This document shows positions 33,005-45,974 of a DNA stretch of 64,000 nucleotides, in pieces (the first letter of the stretch is position 1; each line of letters begins with the position of its first letter). The stretch lies in contig WNYE01000061.1 of NCBI GenBank assembly GCA_021396245.1, forward strand, positions 186,001 to 250,000, written 5' to 3'. The notes beneath the pieces are model-generated. The model was not told the origin of the DNA and made no database searches. It saw nothing but the letters and a program-made list of their open reading frames with translations. The translations under genes and the position numbers were made by a program. Source of the stretch: Sporothrix humicola (taxonomy: Eukaryota; Ascomycota; Sordariomycetes; Ophiostomatales; Ophiostomataceae).

Positions 33005-35852
33005 TTACTTGCCCTTGCCCCAAAAGTTCTCGGCAAGGTAATGGTCGTCAAAGAGCACTTCCTGCCGCATTGCCACATCCAGTAGCCAGTCTGGTGCCAC
33101 GATGCGTGGCAGCATGTTGCCGTCACGCGCCATTTGCTCAAACTTGGGCCAGAGAGCACGTTCGGCAGGCGATGCGCTCGTCAGCAAGTACACAGGCTCG
33201 GGTGGCTGACCATTGTCCTCATCAGGCGGCGTGGGCTTGATCGTGGTGCCGCTGTGGGCGCGGTACGTCTTGAAGATGGCGCCGTTGGCCTCGGCGATCT
33301 CGCGGTAGCTCTCGGCACCGTTCTTGATATCGGCGGCACAGTAGACGACGACGTGCCACAGCAAGCGGCCGCGGTGAGCGCGCGCGCGGGCCAGTGCCTT
33401 GGGCAGGTTGACTTTGAAGCGGGCCTCGCCGTCCTCGTCGCGCAGGAGGTAGTCCTCTGTGGGCAGGAGCTTGCCCTTTTCGAGAACATCGGTAATAAAC
33501 TGAGCGTTGATAACCTCGGGACCTCGTGCCAGCGTCTTGAGGAACTTCATTGTCCGAACGAGACACGGTGCTGCCAAAAAGTCGCATGGCTGGTTGTCCT
33601 GTACAATCTGGATGCCCAGACCACGTAGTTTCCTCTGTACGGTGTTAGTACTTGTATCACCCTTCATATAACCTTCGCCTTCGCTGAAACTTACCCGATC
33701 GGACTCTTCTTTGCCGCTGTGGTGCACCCATCGCTGGTAGCCCGTCAAGACAACACGCATCTGCACTGGCGGCAATGATGGCCTGCTCTTCTTGGCCGGC
33801 CGTTCTGCCTCCTCGGAATCTGTGTTGTCGCCCTCCACATCAGAGCCGTTTCTCTTCTTCCGCGACGCGTCGAGCTTCTCCTTCTCCTTGTCGACCAGGT
33901 CCGCAGCCCGCTTGCCGCCCCACGGTGCGTTGGTGTCGCGAGTAGACCGCTTTTTCTCCTTTTCGTACAGTGCAATATCAGGGGCGAGGCCATGTAGTTT
34001 TGTCAGTGCCTTGTCCTTGGCACTCCGGCTTGCACTGCCTACAACGAGTGGCGTGCCCTCGTTTTCTTTGTCACGTTGTTGCGCACCCTTCCGTGGCCGT
34101 GATGGTGTTGCCACGGGCGCCTTTGCTGTGTTCCGGGCTGCTCTCCGGGGAAGAGCCACATCGCTGGTGTCTGGCTCTGCCTCGCTGGACGTCGAAATGT
34201 CGTCTTCGTCGTCACCACCCAATTGGCCATTTTGTGCCATAGACACGTCGGCCAGCACTTGTGGATCTTCGTCAAGCTGGACCTTCTTCTTGGGCCGCCC
34301 TGCACCCTTCTTGTTGGCCTTCTTCCCTGTGCCTTTGACGATAACACTGTTCTCCTCATCTTCATCCTCCTCATCGGCAGGGCCACCGGGGTAGAACAGG
34401 GCCCGAAGCTTGGACTCGTCGAAGAACGTCTGGCCAATCACCTCGCCCAGGTTGGTGCGCGCAGGGAAGGTTGTATAGCGCGGATTTGTCAGGCTTTGCA
34501 CTTCGCACCGTGCATAGCTCTCCTCGATCCACAGATGGTTGATCATCTGGATACCCCAGTCCCGGGCGGCCTCGCACTTTTCGCTGTTGTCGCGGGCCGT
34601 GATCAGGTGCGTGTTATCCATGCGCATGGTCTTTGTGAACTTGGCGCCAGCTGCAACGACAAGGTTCTCGAGATAGACACGAGCCTCGCCGCCATAGTTG
34701 GACAGAGTAACGACAAAGTCCTCAAACCCGGCAATACCGTTCCGCGGAACCGGGTAGTGCAGCAGCCGCCGCAATGGCGAGCACCACTCGTTGTTCGTGA
34801 TGATGTGGAACAGCCAGGCCAGGTTGCCGATATCCTTGCCGGCCTGGGCCGCCCGCACATAGTCATCGCCGTCGCGGTAGTGGCAGATGTACATGTCGCA
34901 CGCGTCCACATCGCCTTCGGCCACCATGCGTCCGCCGCCTCGCTTGATAAGATCGACGACCACCGCACGGAAGCGGCTGCCAATGTTGATATCCTGGGCC
35001 AGAATGACACGCTTGTTCTGGAAAACAGTCAAGTTGCTCCGCCAGCCGAGGTTGGGTAGCTCTCCTGGTAGTGGTGTTGTGGCGCCCTCGAGATCCTGGT
35101 TCTCAGGGATAGGTACCCGGTCGTCGTCACCATTTTGATCGTCGCCCGCCACGGTGCTTCCGGTGAAGCTGCTGCTTCCGCCGCCGCCATTGAGGCTGCG
35201 TAGGATGGGAGGGTCCGGCAGCAGGTAGGGCGTCTCATCGATCTTCTTGCCGAGCTTGAAACAGTCATCGAACCAGTGTGGCAGCACAATCTTACACTTA
35301 AGCTTCTTGGCAATTGCCTCTTTGCACTTGTCGTGATCCATAGTTAGCGCGCAGATGTGTGTTGTCAAACGCGTCAGATCCTTGGATTCCATGCCGCCGA
35401 GAGCTAGGGTGGCACCGGTGATGGCTTCCTTGTCGCCCATAGGGATGTCTGCACATGTCAAGCTGACGCTCGAAAAGATCATACGCGGATCGGGTGAGAA
35501 GGGTCGGATCTGGGCCAGTTTACCGCGGCTCAACGAGTGTGTGATCCAGGAAGACGTGATAACGGGAAGCATCATGTCAATGGCGGCATTGTACTGTTCG
35601 AAATCGATCGAGTTGGAGACGATATGTGTTGCTTCGGTTAGGGACAGTTGGCCATCGGCCTCGGGTTCAAGCGCGATGCCGCCATACTTTTGCACTGTTC
35701 GAGAGAGCTGAACATGTTAGAGTTGACCGTGTTGATGGGAATAGGGGAGGGACTGAACGCACTTCGGCAATGGTCTTGGGCAGAAGAGATCGGCCTGGCA
35801 CAAACGCAAAAGCGCACGAGCCAAAGACGCTCTTGGGCCCGTCTTCGGCCAT
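33005..35852 (-). CDS. Multi-BRCT DNA damage protein, Brc1/Rtt107-like
   Basis: Six-BRCT scaffold like S. pombe Brc1 / yeast Rtt107, which binds phosphorylated H2A at stressed replication forks. Predicted 907 aa. Exons 35852-35759, 35694-33695, 33634-33005. Intron 1 (64 nt, donor GTTCAG) is the weaker one: the better-looking donor GTGCGT two codons' width away breaks the frame, whereas GTTCAG yields TIAEVLQKYGG. Intron 2 is 60 nt (GTAAGT...CTAACACCGTACAG) and has no stop. BRCT pairs lie at about 1-190 (HICALTMDHDKCKEA, VLPHWFDDCFKLG) and 225-440 (NKRVILAQDINIG, INHLWIEESYARCEV); a charged, disordered linker runs from about 450 to 660 with AT-hook-like GRPKKK; the last pair is at 665-900 (MRVVLTGYQRWVHHSG). 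Divergent from the Lpx1-like gene. Confidence 0.88.
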
Positions 35853-37608
35853 TCTGGGAGGGGAAGGAGGAGGAGCAGGTAGGGAGTCAGGTGTCAGAAA
35901 TCGCAGAGACATAAATATGAGGGATGAGTCCTCGTTGTGGTGGTGGGTGTGGCACAATGGTGTCTTGTGAGTGACGTTCGTCTCTAGTCGTGTGCACGAT
36001 GAGATTATGGCGATGTTGAAATGTTGGCGCGTTTGCTAATGGGCTAGGTCCCGCCCAAAACGCGAAACCAGGGGTGTAGGCCATTAAACACGCGAAAGCG
36101 CGCGAAATCCCCGCGACAGTCACATGACCGCGTTTTGTCAAGGCTTACAGTGTGAACAATTATATTAACAGTCTGGTGCTGCGCACGTATGCCTGTAAAA
36201 TATACAGTGCAAGTACGGTGCGCCAACAGCTGTATACACCTCCCAGACAATTTGTTACAGACAAAGACTGGCCGGTTGGACAGTTGGACATGTGCAACAG
36301 GAGCCGGCTACTCGCGCCTGGAGTAGACGAGGTGTCAAAAAGTGAGTCTGCGTGGGGGCGGACAGGAGCCGATGCAGCTGTCTTTGGTGGGCTTTGTGGC
36401 AGGGGATGATTATAGAACGAAGACAGGGCCTTTAAGTTTGAAGGAAACGTCACGGGATAGACGAATGTCAGTCTGCTAGCTGGCAGAAAGGCTGAATGGG
36501 AAGGAGATTGCTGCCTACGATCTGACAGCTCTTGATGGAGAAGGCGCGAGGCTGATGGTGAGATGTCTGCGCTGTTACGCCATCGCTCTTTTCTTCCCGC
36601 AATCTAGCCGCGGAATATGGAATGTATTCTCCACCCAGCAGTTACCTTTTTTGATTAGAAGAGTTGGCCTTGTTGCCATTCTCACGAATTTTCCTACTTT
36701 CTTCAGGAAGGTGCGAACGAGCGAGCTGTATGTTTTGCCTGCCAGTTGCGCTTCCCCGGCTTTTCTTCAGGTGCTAAAAGGGCCCCAAACAGTCCCCACT
36801 TGTTCGGCTGGGGACAATCTGCCGTCCCCCTCACGCCCCATTCGCTATACCCGTCTTTTCACTGTAGCAGTATGTGGTTTAGGGCCGTGCCTCGGCAGCG
36901 TCTCTCCGGTAGCTGGGGAAGCGGCGATTCGCCGTTCCTGCCTCTTGTCTTCATATATTCTTGTACAGTTGCCAAACTACATCTTGCATTTCCAACATCG
37001 GATCTCTTATTTGGAGAACATTGAGACATACTCTGTACGCACTGCAGCTTCCCGGCGTCTTGACGAGAGCTCGAGCTCTTCCCGCCTTCTGTTTGCGCTT
37101 CATATTCTTTCGACCTCTTCTCATTTCTGCCACTCGCTTCGGCATCTGCTGTCCTCTTGTTTCTCGTCCCGCTTTCTGTGTCTCTTCAATTTTTCATTTC
37201 TATTTTTCATTTTTCATCCGCCTTCCCCTGCCTCATCCATTGTCTTCGTGTTTCTCCTGTTTCTCGGGCTCGCCTATTGAGTGTCTGAGTTGTTTGAACC
37301 CGTCCGTGCTTTTGAGCTTGGGGCGTGGCTGGCATCTATCGGCATTATCGCATCGCCTCGAGCTGATGTTTAAGAGCTGACCATTCGCCTGGATCCACGA
37401 AACGAACCACAAAGGATAAACGACGAACGACAAACAACGAAAAATTAGGAGGGGATAGAGATACAGAGTTACAGAGATACGACCTGTTTGATTCCTGTCT
37501 TTCTTTTCGGCCTTGCCAGACTCTCACAGCTCTCTTCGTTTACTTTCTCCAGTTGTTTCTTTCTCCAGTTGTTTCTTTCTCCTCCAATCCTCTTCGACTT
37601 TTATCACA
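35853..37608. promoter_or_regulatory. Shared divergent region, BRCT gene and Lpx1-like gene
   Basis: About 1.75 kb without a supportable gene. The 3' part (37080-37600) is rich in T/C tracts that lead into the ATG at 37609. Confidence 0.5.
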
Positions 37609-39042
37609 ATGTCTCAACAATTCTTCGAGATCAAGGAGCGTGTGTTCGAGGGCCAGCACATCCGCGAATACCCCCGGGCGACGGCACACAACCAAGAGGA
37701 GATTCTGCAAGTGTGCGCAAAGCAGTACATTCCCAAGAGCAATCCGAATCCGCAACCGGGCGATGTCACCATTATCGCGGCGCACGCCAATGGCTTTGTG
37801 AAGGTAATGCACCACCGGGCAATATTCTGAGCTGTAACAAACCTGGCTAACAGGACAGGAACTCTACGAACCACTTTGGGACGACCTTCTTACTATCAGC
37901 GAAAAGAACGGCTTCCGTATCCGCAGTATATGGATCGCAGACGTCGCATGGCAAGGCCAGAGCGGCCTGCTCAACGAGCCCAACCTGGGCAACGATCGTA
38001 TGTGTTGTATACCGCATGTATTCCCTCACTTCCTCCCTGCTGACATGTTACAGCATCCTGGTACGACCACTCGCGCGACTTGCTCCAGATGATCAACACT
38101 TTCCGGCGTGAGATGCCACGGCCGCTCGTCGGTATTGGCCACTCGTTTGGCGGCAGCCTGATCGCCAACCTTGCGCTGATGCACCCGCGGCTCTTCTCGA
38201 CGCTCGTGCTGCTCGACCCGGTCCTCAATTTCCGGCTGGTCGGCCCAGCCTTTGGCTTCTCGCCGCTGGAACTGTCGGCTGTGCGCCGTGAGGTGTGGCC
38301 GTCGCGTGCAGCTGCCGCCGCGTCGTTTAAGCGCTCCAAGTTTTATGCAGCCTGGGACCCGCGCGTGCTGGATGCGTGGATCAAGTACGGTCTGCGAGAT
38401 CTGCCGACCAAGTGGTTCCCCGACCCGGCGGCGGCTGTGGCTGGCAAGAAGGGAGACGCGAGCAAGGCCGATACTTCAAGTGACGGCCCACCTGTCACGC
38501 TGACGACGACGAAGCACCAAGAAGTGTTTACCTTTTTGCGGCCCCTGCTCCAGGGCGTCGACCTCGAGACGGGACGCCGTGTGTTCAAGCGTGAGAGGCT
38601 TCCCGACGTTAGCAATGTCAGCATTTCCGGATTCGGGGCGAGCAAGCTGTATCGGCCCGAGGTGCCTAATACGGCGGCCCAGCTGCCGCACCTGCGGCCA
38701 GGCGTGTGCTATGTCTTTGGCGAGACGAGCCACATGTCGACACCCGAGCTGCGCAAGGAGAAGATGGATCTGACAGGTGTTGGCGTGGGCGGCAACGGCG
38801 GCGTGGCTTTGGGCCGCGTGCGCGAGGTGGTCCTCAAGGAGACGGGCCACCTGGTGGCAATGGACCAGCCGACAGTGTGCGCAGAGCATGCTGCATCGTG
38901 GATCGGTCAGGAGCTGAACCTGTGGCGCGAGGAGGAGCGGGAACTGCAGGCGGCATGGTGGCCACGGAGCGATGAGGCAAAGCAGACGATTGATGCGGAG
39001 TGGGAGAGCTTCATTGCTAAGAAGCCGAAGTCAAGGTTGTAA
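37609..39042 (+). CDS. Alpha/beta hydrolase with peroxisomal signal, Lpx1-like
   Basis: Predicted peroxisomal serine hydrolase/lipase of 440 aa, related to yeast Lpx1 and the AKT2-like hydrolases of filamentous fungi. Exons 37609-37803, 37859-37997 and 38054-39042; introns of 55 and 56 nt. The second acceptor of the first intron (GACAG at 37858) is used, since the earlier CAG five bases before breaks the frame. The nucleophile elbow GIGHSFGGS places Ser139, and LLDPVLNF follows. A His near the C-terminus (KETGHLVAMDQP) completes a likely triad. The chain ends in SRL, a PTS1-type peroxisome signal. Natural substrate unknown; lipase or thioester/acyl hydrolase activity are both possible. Confidence 0.88.
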
Positions 39043-39219
39043 TGGGCGTGTGCTAGAGCGCAGCAAACTTGTTACACTAGATCTGTTGGATTAGTTGTTT
39101 AGACATTGCATGACATAGACATATTTGGCTTCTTTTGTCGAACTGCAGAAATTTGGAATAAAAAGTTCATTATCAAGGCTTCTTCTATATCATTGTATCA
39201 TGGAGAGGCATGTGTCTGT

Positions 39220-42200
39220 CTACTCCTTTTTGTCATCAGCTGCCTCACTTTCTTCATCTCCGCTCTCTTCGTCTTCCTCGAGATCTGGCGGCACCCAGAT
39301 CAGGATTCCGTCCTTGTCCATCTTCATGCCCTCGGTCGGCAAGATCCGCAGCACCTTTTGAAAGTACTTGTCGCGCACAGTGAGAGCTGGCCGGATCCAG
39401 GCTCCACGAACTAGCGGCACGAGTCGATAGGTCGTGGCGCGGCGGGACATGGGCAGGACGTGAATGGTTGTGAGTTTGGCGCCTGAAAAGGCAAAGTCGG
39501 CAGACGGCTCCATGTCCAGGCCGAACGTCAGGAAGTGGTTGGATGCGTTTTCAATGGCCAGAGTGAGCTTGATGGAAGGGACGGGGGCAGAGGGCGGGCT
39601 GTAGGCGACGGAAGCGAGGACACGAGGCTCGGTGCCAAAGAGGGCCAGTTGTGGGACGGGCAGAGTGGTTATGTTCGTGGGAAGGGCCTCGTTTGACTCG
39701 GTCGAAGGGGCACCGGGCAGGGCAAGACGCTGCCACTTGATGACAAACGACACGTCGAGGTGCACCGAGTCGCGGTCGTCAAGGCTTGCCTTTTGGACAA
39801 CCAAATCAAAGCGCGACTCTTCCATGGTCTGCGGCTTGATGGTCAAGGCACCATTGGCGTCTCTTGTCTGTGTTTTTCCAGTGCCATCGCCATTGTTGCT
39901 TGCGGCATCCGTCCGAGTGTGCTGAACTAAGATGTTGGGCGCGGGTTTGATAGCGAGGTCGAGATCGACAACGCGCAGGTCTTCTGTAGCAAACGACGCA
40001 TACCTAGTGACGAGTGCCCAAGCCTGCGACAGACCGTGGAAGCCCTTGCTGGCCGCACCCGTGTCCTCTTCTGTGCCGCTGGCGACAATGCCTTCGTGGT
40101 CAAACAAGCTCGGCCAGGCGGCTGGGTGCATCCGCGGCAACAGATCGTAGTTGGCCTCGAATGGATTGCTCAAGCTCAGCTTGAGAGACAGCTGCTGGGT
40201 AATGGGCGTCGCAGGATCACTGACGAGGTGGTAGACGGCACGGAGAGTAAGGTCGAGATCCATGGGGGCGGCCGCGGGAGGAATACGGAGAGCGATGGGA
40301 ATTGATGTGCCGGCAGAAATATGGCCCAAAGGTACAGACCGAAGAGTAGCAGTGGGGGGTGTTGGGGAGGCAATGGTGGTAGTTTGTGGCTCTGCTGTAT
40401 CGATCTCGTCACCGGCCACGAGAAGCGTGAATCCAGGTGTGCTGCTGCCCATCTCGCCGGCTTCTTCGCTGCCGCCCTCCATGATGACGTCCAATTTGAC
40501 GCTGGCATCGGCATCTTCGGCATTGACAAGCTCGAGAACGAGGTTGATAGCCTCATTGGTGTAGTACTGGACGGCTGGTGTTGGCGTTGTTGGTGACGTT
40601 GCCACAGGAGCATGCAGCAGTTGAATATCTAGCTTGGGCGGCCGCGGCAGAATCTTAATGGCCTGGCTTTCAGGCCTGGGAACAACTACCCGAGCACTTG
40701 CACGGGGCAGGAACCATGTTGGTTTCTGTCCGCGAGTTCCGCCTCCACTGACGAAAGAAGCCAAAGGCAGCTTCATCTGCAGTGAGTATGCTGGGCAGCT
40801 GTAGACGATTTCGGCCGAGACGGCGCGAGCGTCGCCTGGTTGGCGGAGTGGAATGGCAATTTCAAAGACGAGAGTCGTTTGTGGCTGCAGCGTAAGGTTT
40901 GCCGATCCATGGAGGCCGAGAACGCGCTTCTCATCATCATCGTCATCTCCATCCTTCTTTTCTGCTTCTGAACCATCGGCGTCTACCTCTTCTAGCTGGA
41001 TAACCGAGTGCACAACTCTGTCTCTCGATACAGATGCGGCAGCTTCTGCACTGTGTTTGAGCACGATTGGCTTAATGCTGCTGCTGAACTGAAGACGCAA
41101 CTCATCGAGAACGATCGGTGTAGACTGAGCCAGTGCGTCGGAGCGGACTGTGAGCTGCGCCATGGCGGCTTCGCCTGCCTTGCCCTCGCCGTTTTTGAAC
41201 ACGAAGGCGGCAGACAAGAACGACGGCGGCGGTGTGCCTTTGGGCAGCTTGATGGCAGGCACACCTGTCTCTTTGTCCTCGGTGCCCTCTGACGGGGCTG
41301 GGAGTGACTTTGACACATCGTAAGTCCAGTTTGCTCTCCGCGTGTACTGCGCGTTGAGCAGTTCCCAGTCGATGGACACAATTAGATCCGTCCGTGGCTC
41401 GTCAAGCTCAACGACGGCTGCCCGTAGTGTCCAGGCGAGCTCTTCGCGCACATCAAACCAGCCCGATGCCCACCCTGTCGCTTCGCTTGACGAGGTCCAC
41501 AGTGGCGCCAGAAGATCGACTGCGGGCTCCCACTGCTTGGCCGACACGTATTCGCGACCGCATTCCATGTCCAGCTCGGCAGCGACGCGGGTCTGGCGGC
41601 GCTGCAGAAACTCGTCGCGGGCGAGCTCGAGGTAGGTGACGATGGCGGCAGAGTGGTTGACAAAGGGACTGTCGCTGTCCAGCGGGTACTCTTGGTGAGG
41701 CGGCGGGCACATGTAGTCGTCGTATGTAAAAGCACGATGGGCGACCTGAGAGGCCGGCGATAAGTCGGGTGGGCGGCGGTCGTCGTCGGGGATCTTGTGG
41801 GCGAGAGCCCGCCGTGCAGCCGTATGGCGGGCGGCAATGCGGTACCAGTATCCACGGTGGTGCAAGAACTCCCAGGGGGCGAGGCGCTCGGCAATCATGT
41901 TGCGCTCAGGCAGCAGGAACAGGTTGCGACCGGCGCGCGGGTCGAGTTCGGGCACTCCTACCCTGCGGATCAAATCGGCCATGACGACGGCCCAGCGCGC
42001 CTCCCAAGCCTGCCAGCCGTAGTTGGAGGTGCCGCGTCCACGAGTGTCCAGCAAGTTGCGCAGTCTGTCACGGTAGACGGTCCAGCGGCGCACAGCTGAG
42101 CTGTACTGGCCAGCCATCAGCAGGCACCGCAGACTGCGGATGGCCAGAGTGTCGACGAGGAGGCGAGCCTCGTTCCAGCGCGGACTCCAGTGTGGGATGG

Positions 42201-43303
42201 CCTCGGACAGCACTTCAGGCCCAAGCAAAGTTTCATAAGCTTGATCGAGCAAGCGCAGAGCAGCGTCAGTCTCTTGGCGGAACTCGGCAAGCACGGCGGC
42301 CTTCACATCGTAGCGAATATGCCACCCCGCCAGGGAGAGCGTTTGCGAAGTGCCGCTTGTCGGAGGAACAGAGGGCTGTGGCGCCGATCCACGGCCGCGC
42401 TTTTTGCGTGCATGTCGGCTCAGGTCGCGGTAGTAGTCCATAGATATTGTGTAGATGTTGGTGAGCATATTCTCGGCGACACGATGCAGCTCGTCGGTGG
42501 AGCCTGATGTCGAGGGAATGGCAAAGAAATGCTTTGTGTCTGAGCCGCTGCCTTTGCGAATGTTCTCAAGCCGCTCCTGTGTCACACCGTCAGCGCTGCT
42601 GTTACTGTCGTCGCCGGGAGCAGGAGCAAAGACTGCCACGGCCACGCGGGACCGGTAGCCGGACTCTTGGACGGCCGTTCGGAATGCGCTGATATCCGAC
42701 TTGATCTTGTTGTCTTGGAGTGTCGCAGTCGTCGGGTCTGTCGTCAGGGTATAGAAGCAAAGAAAAACGCTGGGAACGACCTCCTGGTGCTTCTGGATCC
42801 AGTGGGAGTCGATGATGCCGTCTGGATACAGGTTGCAGGAAGGGCTGAGAGGCGAGAAGGGAGAGTGAAGGACGACATTTTGCGGATCGGAGGCTTCAAA
42901 GTTTTCGGGAAGACGAGCTCGTCGTGGAGGAAAGTAGTATGTCTAGAGAGTGTGAGTATCACTGCAAAGCACAGGAGCTATGTCGGATTCACGGGGAACG
43001 TACCCGTCCTGCTGTCCGCACCCGAAACCGATATCGAGATGAGGCGGCTCTGCCTCGCCACTTTTGCGTTTTGGACGGAACTGGGCCCGAGACATCGCCA
43101 GTTGAGATGTAGCGGCTGAACTCGGCCACGGAATCGCCTTCGAGTACCGGCAGGTCGGACCGTAGCAGCGTCGCCTGGTCTTTGAGGTCGGCATCTAAAG
43201 TCCATGTGTTTTTGTCGTCTCCTGAATCGTTCGTCGTCGGAAGGCCGATGGTGACGAGCAGTGGGATGTTCTGCGTCAGGCTGTAGACGGGATATGCGTC
43301 CAT
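39220..43303 (-). CDS. TRAPP complex subunit 11-like protein (Foie gras / Gryzun)
   Basis: Large trafficking subunit of 1340 aa. Exons 43303-43004 and 42942-39220; the 61-nt intron (GTACGT...TCTCTAG) is phase 0 and joins VRTAGR to TYYFPPRRARLPE. The Foie gras domain covers about 300-560, with GWHIRYDVKAAVLAEFRQE near 307 and the helical motif YSSAVRRWTVYRDRL near 380. The C-terminal half is beta-rich (Gryzun/ASPIC-like), including ESRFDLVVQKASL and LTVRDKYFQKVLRILPTEG. TRAPPC11 acts in ER-to-Golgi tethering and autophagy as part of TRAPP III in animals and many fungi. It is divergent from the rxt2-like gene, 1.0 kb away between start codons. Acidic C-terminus (EEDEESGDEESE). Confidence 0.88.
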
Positions 43304-44338
43304 GGTGTCGGTTGAACCATGCGAGGGTTCGTGTGATCCCCAGTCCTCCTCGCTCAGTCTATCCTCTCCTATTACCTTCCTCCGATATCGTTGTGACGGC
43401 CGTCGAAAATGTTGTCTGAAATGTCGTCCAAAATCGGTGGTCCGAGATATCGCAACTTTGTGGGAGCTCGATGTGGGGGAGGGGAAAGGGGTTGGCTGCC
43501 GTCGGTCAAGAGCTATGCATGTCTGGCTGGGTCGTCATGTAAGTTCGTAAAGCGTACGTCTGAGAGCAGCTGATGTTTGTCTGCGGATCCGTGCCTGAAT
43601 AGGTCAATGTATTTGTATTGGGTCCCGATAGGCTGCGATGATGCTGGTCGTACCTGCTGGATGTTGTACAGTATACAGAGGCATCTACGACAGAGCCGTA
43701 GTGGTGCAGGAGCGACTGGTGTGATTGGCTGGGAGCATTCAACAGCTTGGAGAGTTGCTGGATAAACAGTACATTGAGCTCTGCCTAAAATGTGCCTAAT
43801 GCCATGTACCTCTACTAGCGTATGCTGGCCCATAATATGTAGACCCACTGTCCAATCACATGCTCCCATTCTGATGGCTGCGCCAAGGCGGTGAACGCGA
43901 GGTTGCCGTGTGTGGGCATTACTAGGAAGCGGCAGAAAATGAGGAGGCTATGGAGGGCCGAGCAAAGAGGAAGGAGGGAAGAGGGCGTCCGCGCCGGCAA
44001 TCGTGCAACTGACAATCCTGGCAGGAGCCATTCTTTCAACCTTCCAACCTTTTGACTCTCCTCTGCGAACACGGACGAATCTTGCGATCCCAAGACAACA
44101 GGATATTAATCACAGCATAGCGACATTTGTATCGACTTTGGACAGCATTTAACAGCACTGAATTCAATCGATTAATCGGCATTGCTTAACGGCTCTCAAA
44201 CCGCGCTCTTCTCTCTTCTCGACTCTCCTCCCCTCTCCCTCCCTCTCTTTCTTCGACCATTGCTCTTCGAATCCTCCTTTCGCCTTCGCGTTTCACTTTA
44301 TACTCGCTGCACCCGTCTTCGGACACCCAGTCGCTGCG
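43304..44338. promoter_or_regulatory. Shared divergent region, TRAPPC11-like and Rxt2-like genes
   Basis: 1035 bp with no supportable gene. A dense pyrimidine tract (about 44205-44290) precedes the Rxt2-like ATG. Confidence 0.5.
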
Positions 44339-45770
44339 ATGGCTGCACGCGACCAGGCTATCTTCCTGGAGACCGTCATCGGCCTCCAGCGCGCCATGAA
44401 GCGGAGAACCTTTGGTGAGTGACAGGCGGCAAACGGCGGGTGACAATAAGAAGGCAACACACAAGAGACAATACTAACCACTCATCCTTCTCGCAGACTC
44501 CGACTCCGACTCTGAAATCGAGCACAGCACTAACCGTGGCAGTAAGCTCAAGCGGCGCGCGCGTTTTGTCCGCCAGGGCCAGCTTGGTGCCGCCGACGGC
44601 CTGACTGTGTTTTCCGAGACGATTGAACATGCGGGCTACCGCCGCGAAATCATCAGCCACAACCCGGAATTGATTGACGAGGAGGGCTACGAGGTGGACA
44701 GCGATGAGGACGACGACGCGGCCGTCCAAGAGGCCGAGGCGGCAGCGGCTGACCAAAATCCTTACGCCGGCATCCAACTAGAGCGTGAGTGGTTCTGCCT
44801 ACGACAATAAATCCGAACACAGACGAATGAACACATGCTAACTACTAACCCTTTAGACCTCCTCGCCCCCCTGACGGCTGTGACCGACCTGCCCAACCAC
44901 CCGACCCTCTCGCGCCCTTTCACGAACAAGGCCCTGACAGAACTGGCGATGCAAGGCAGCAACTGGATGCACAAGGAGAGCGCGGCGCTGTGGAAGGTGA
45001 AGCCGCTGCTGATCAAGCTGTGCGGCGACCATATCTGGGTGGACAGCGGACTGCTGGTGACACCCGACGACGCAGACCTCTTTGACGACGACTTTGTGGC
45101 CCGCCTGGCCGCGGCCCGCGAATCAACAACACAGCCAGCGGGGCTTTTGGAAGGGGCGCCAAGCTCGTCAGAACGGGCAGAAAAGGAAAAGGAGGCTGGG
45201 AAGGACGAAAAGGACCATAAGGACGACAAAGACAAGACAGATGGTGACGAGGCGATGCCAGATGCCGACGAAGTCGACGCCGACAAGCCCAAGCCGAGTA
45301 CAGAAGGCACCAACGGAAAGACAGCTGCACAGCCCAACGGCGACATTGCATCAATACCTCGGGGGGAATATGGCAACGGCGATGGCGATGGCAACGGCGA
45401 CGAAGAAGACTTTATCCACCCACTGTTCCTGGCTCCCCGCTCAGCCCACCCCGAACCCAATTTGGGCCTCCCTGAAGCCGAGGCCGAAGACGTGCGGAGG
45501 TTGCTGCAGCTCTGGGTCCAGAAACAGGAAGAAGTGTCGCGCGGCACCAAGAAGCTGCACGAAGGCCTTCTCCGGGCGGACCGGCTGCGGCACACAGTTC
45601 TGCGATGGGCAAAAGCCGAAGCGCACAGCGGGGCAAACCGGGACATGTCGGACGGCGAGGACTGGTACGACCAGGAAGAGTGGGGTCTGGAAGAGGACCT
45701 CAAGAAGGGACACGATGAAGAGGAAGAGGACCAGCAGTTGCCCAACAAGAAGACGCGCAACCGGAAATAG
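44339..45770 (+). CDS. Rxt2-like subunit of the Rpd3L histone deacetylase complex
   Basis: Transcriptional co-repressor component of 425 aa. Exons 44339-44414, 44497-44784 and 44857-45770, with introns of 82 and 72 nt (GTGAGT...CGCAG; GTGAGT...CTTTAG) that restore RRTFDSDSDSEIE and GIQLEHLLAPLTAV. The RXT2 N-terminal domain covers about 1-170: LQRAMKRR, ARFVRQGQLG, YRREIISHNPEL, NPYAGIQLE, HLLAPLTAVTDLPNHP and LSRPFT. After it comes a Lys/Glu/Asp-rich disordered region (215-300), a helical segment (VRRLLQLWVQKQEEV) and an acidic C-terminus with DGEDWYDQEEWGL. Nuclear by family. No catalytic domain; the role is assembly of Rpd3L. Confidence 0.88.
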
Positions 45771-45974
45771 AGAGCAGGCGGACAAGACAAGACAAGACGA
45801 AACGAGACGAGAGATACGACGAGCACAGAGAGGCATTGTACAGATACACAGGAGGCCGTATGTTTTTTATGCGTTTATATATCCAATACATTTTTTTACC
45901 AGCGCGGGACAGCGAACAGAGAATGTGGACACCAACGGCCATACTATTTCGCTTCAACTTCATCCTCCTCCTCC

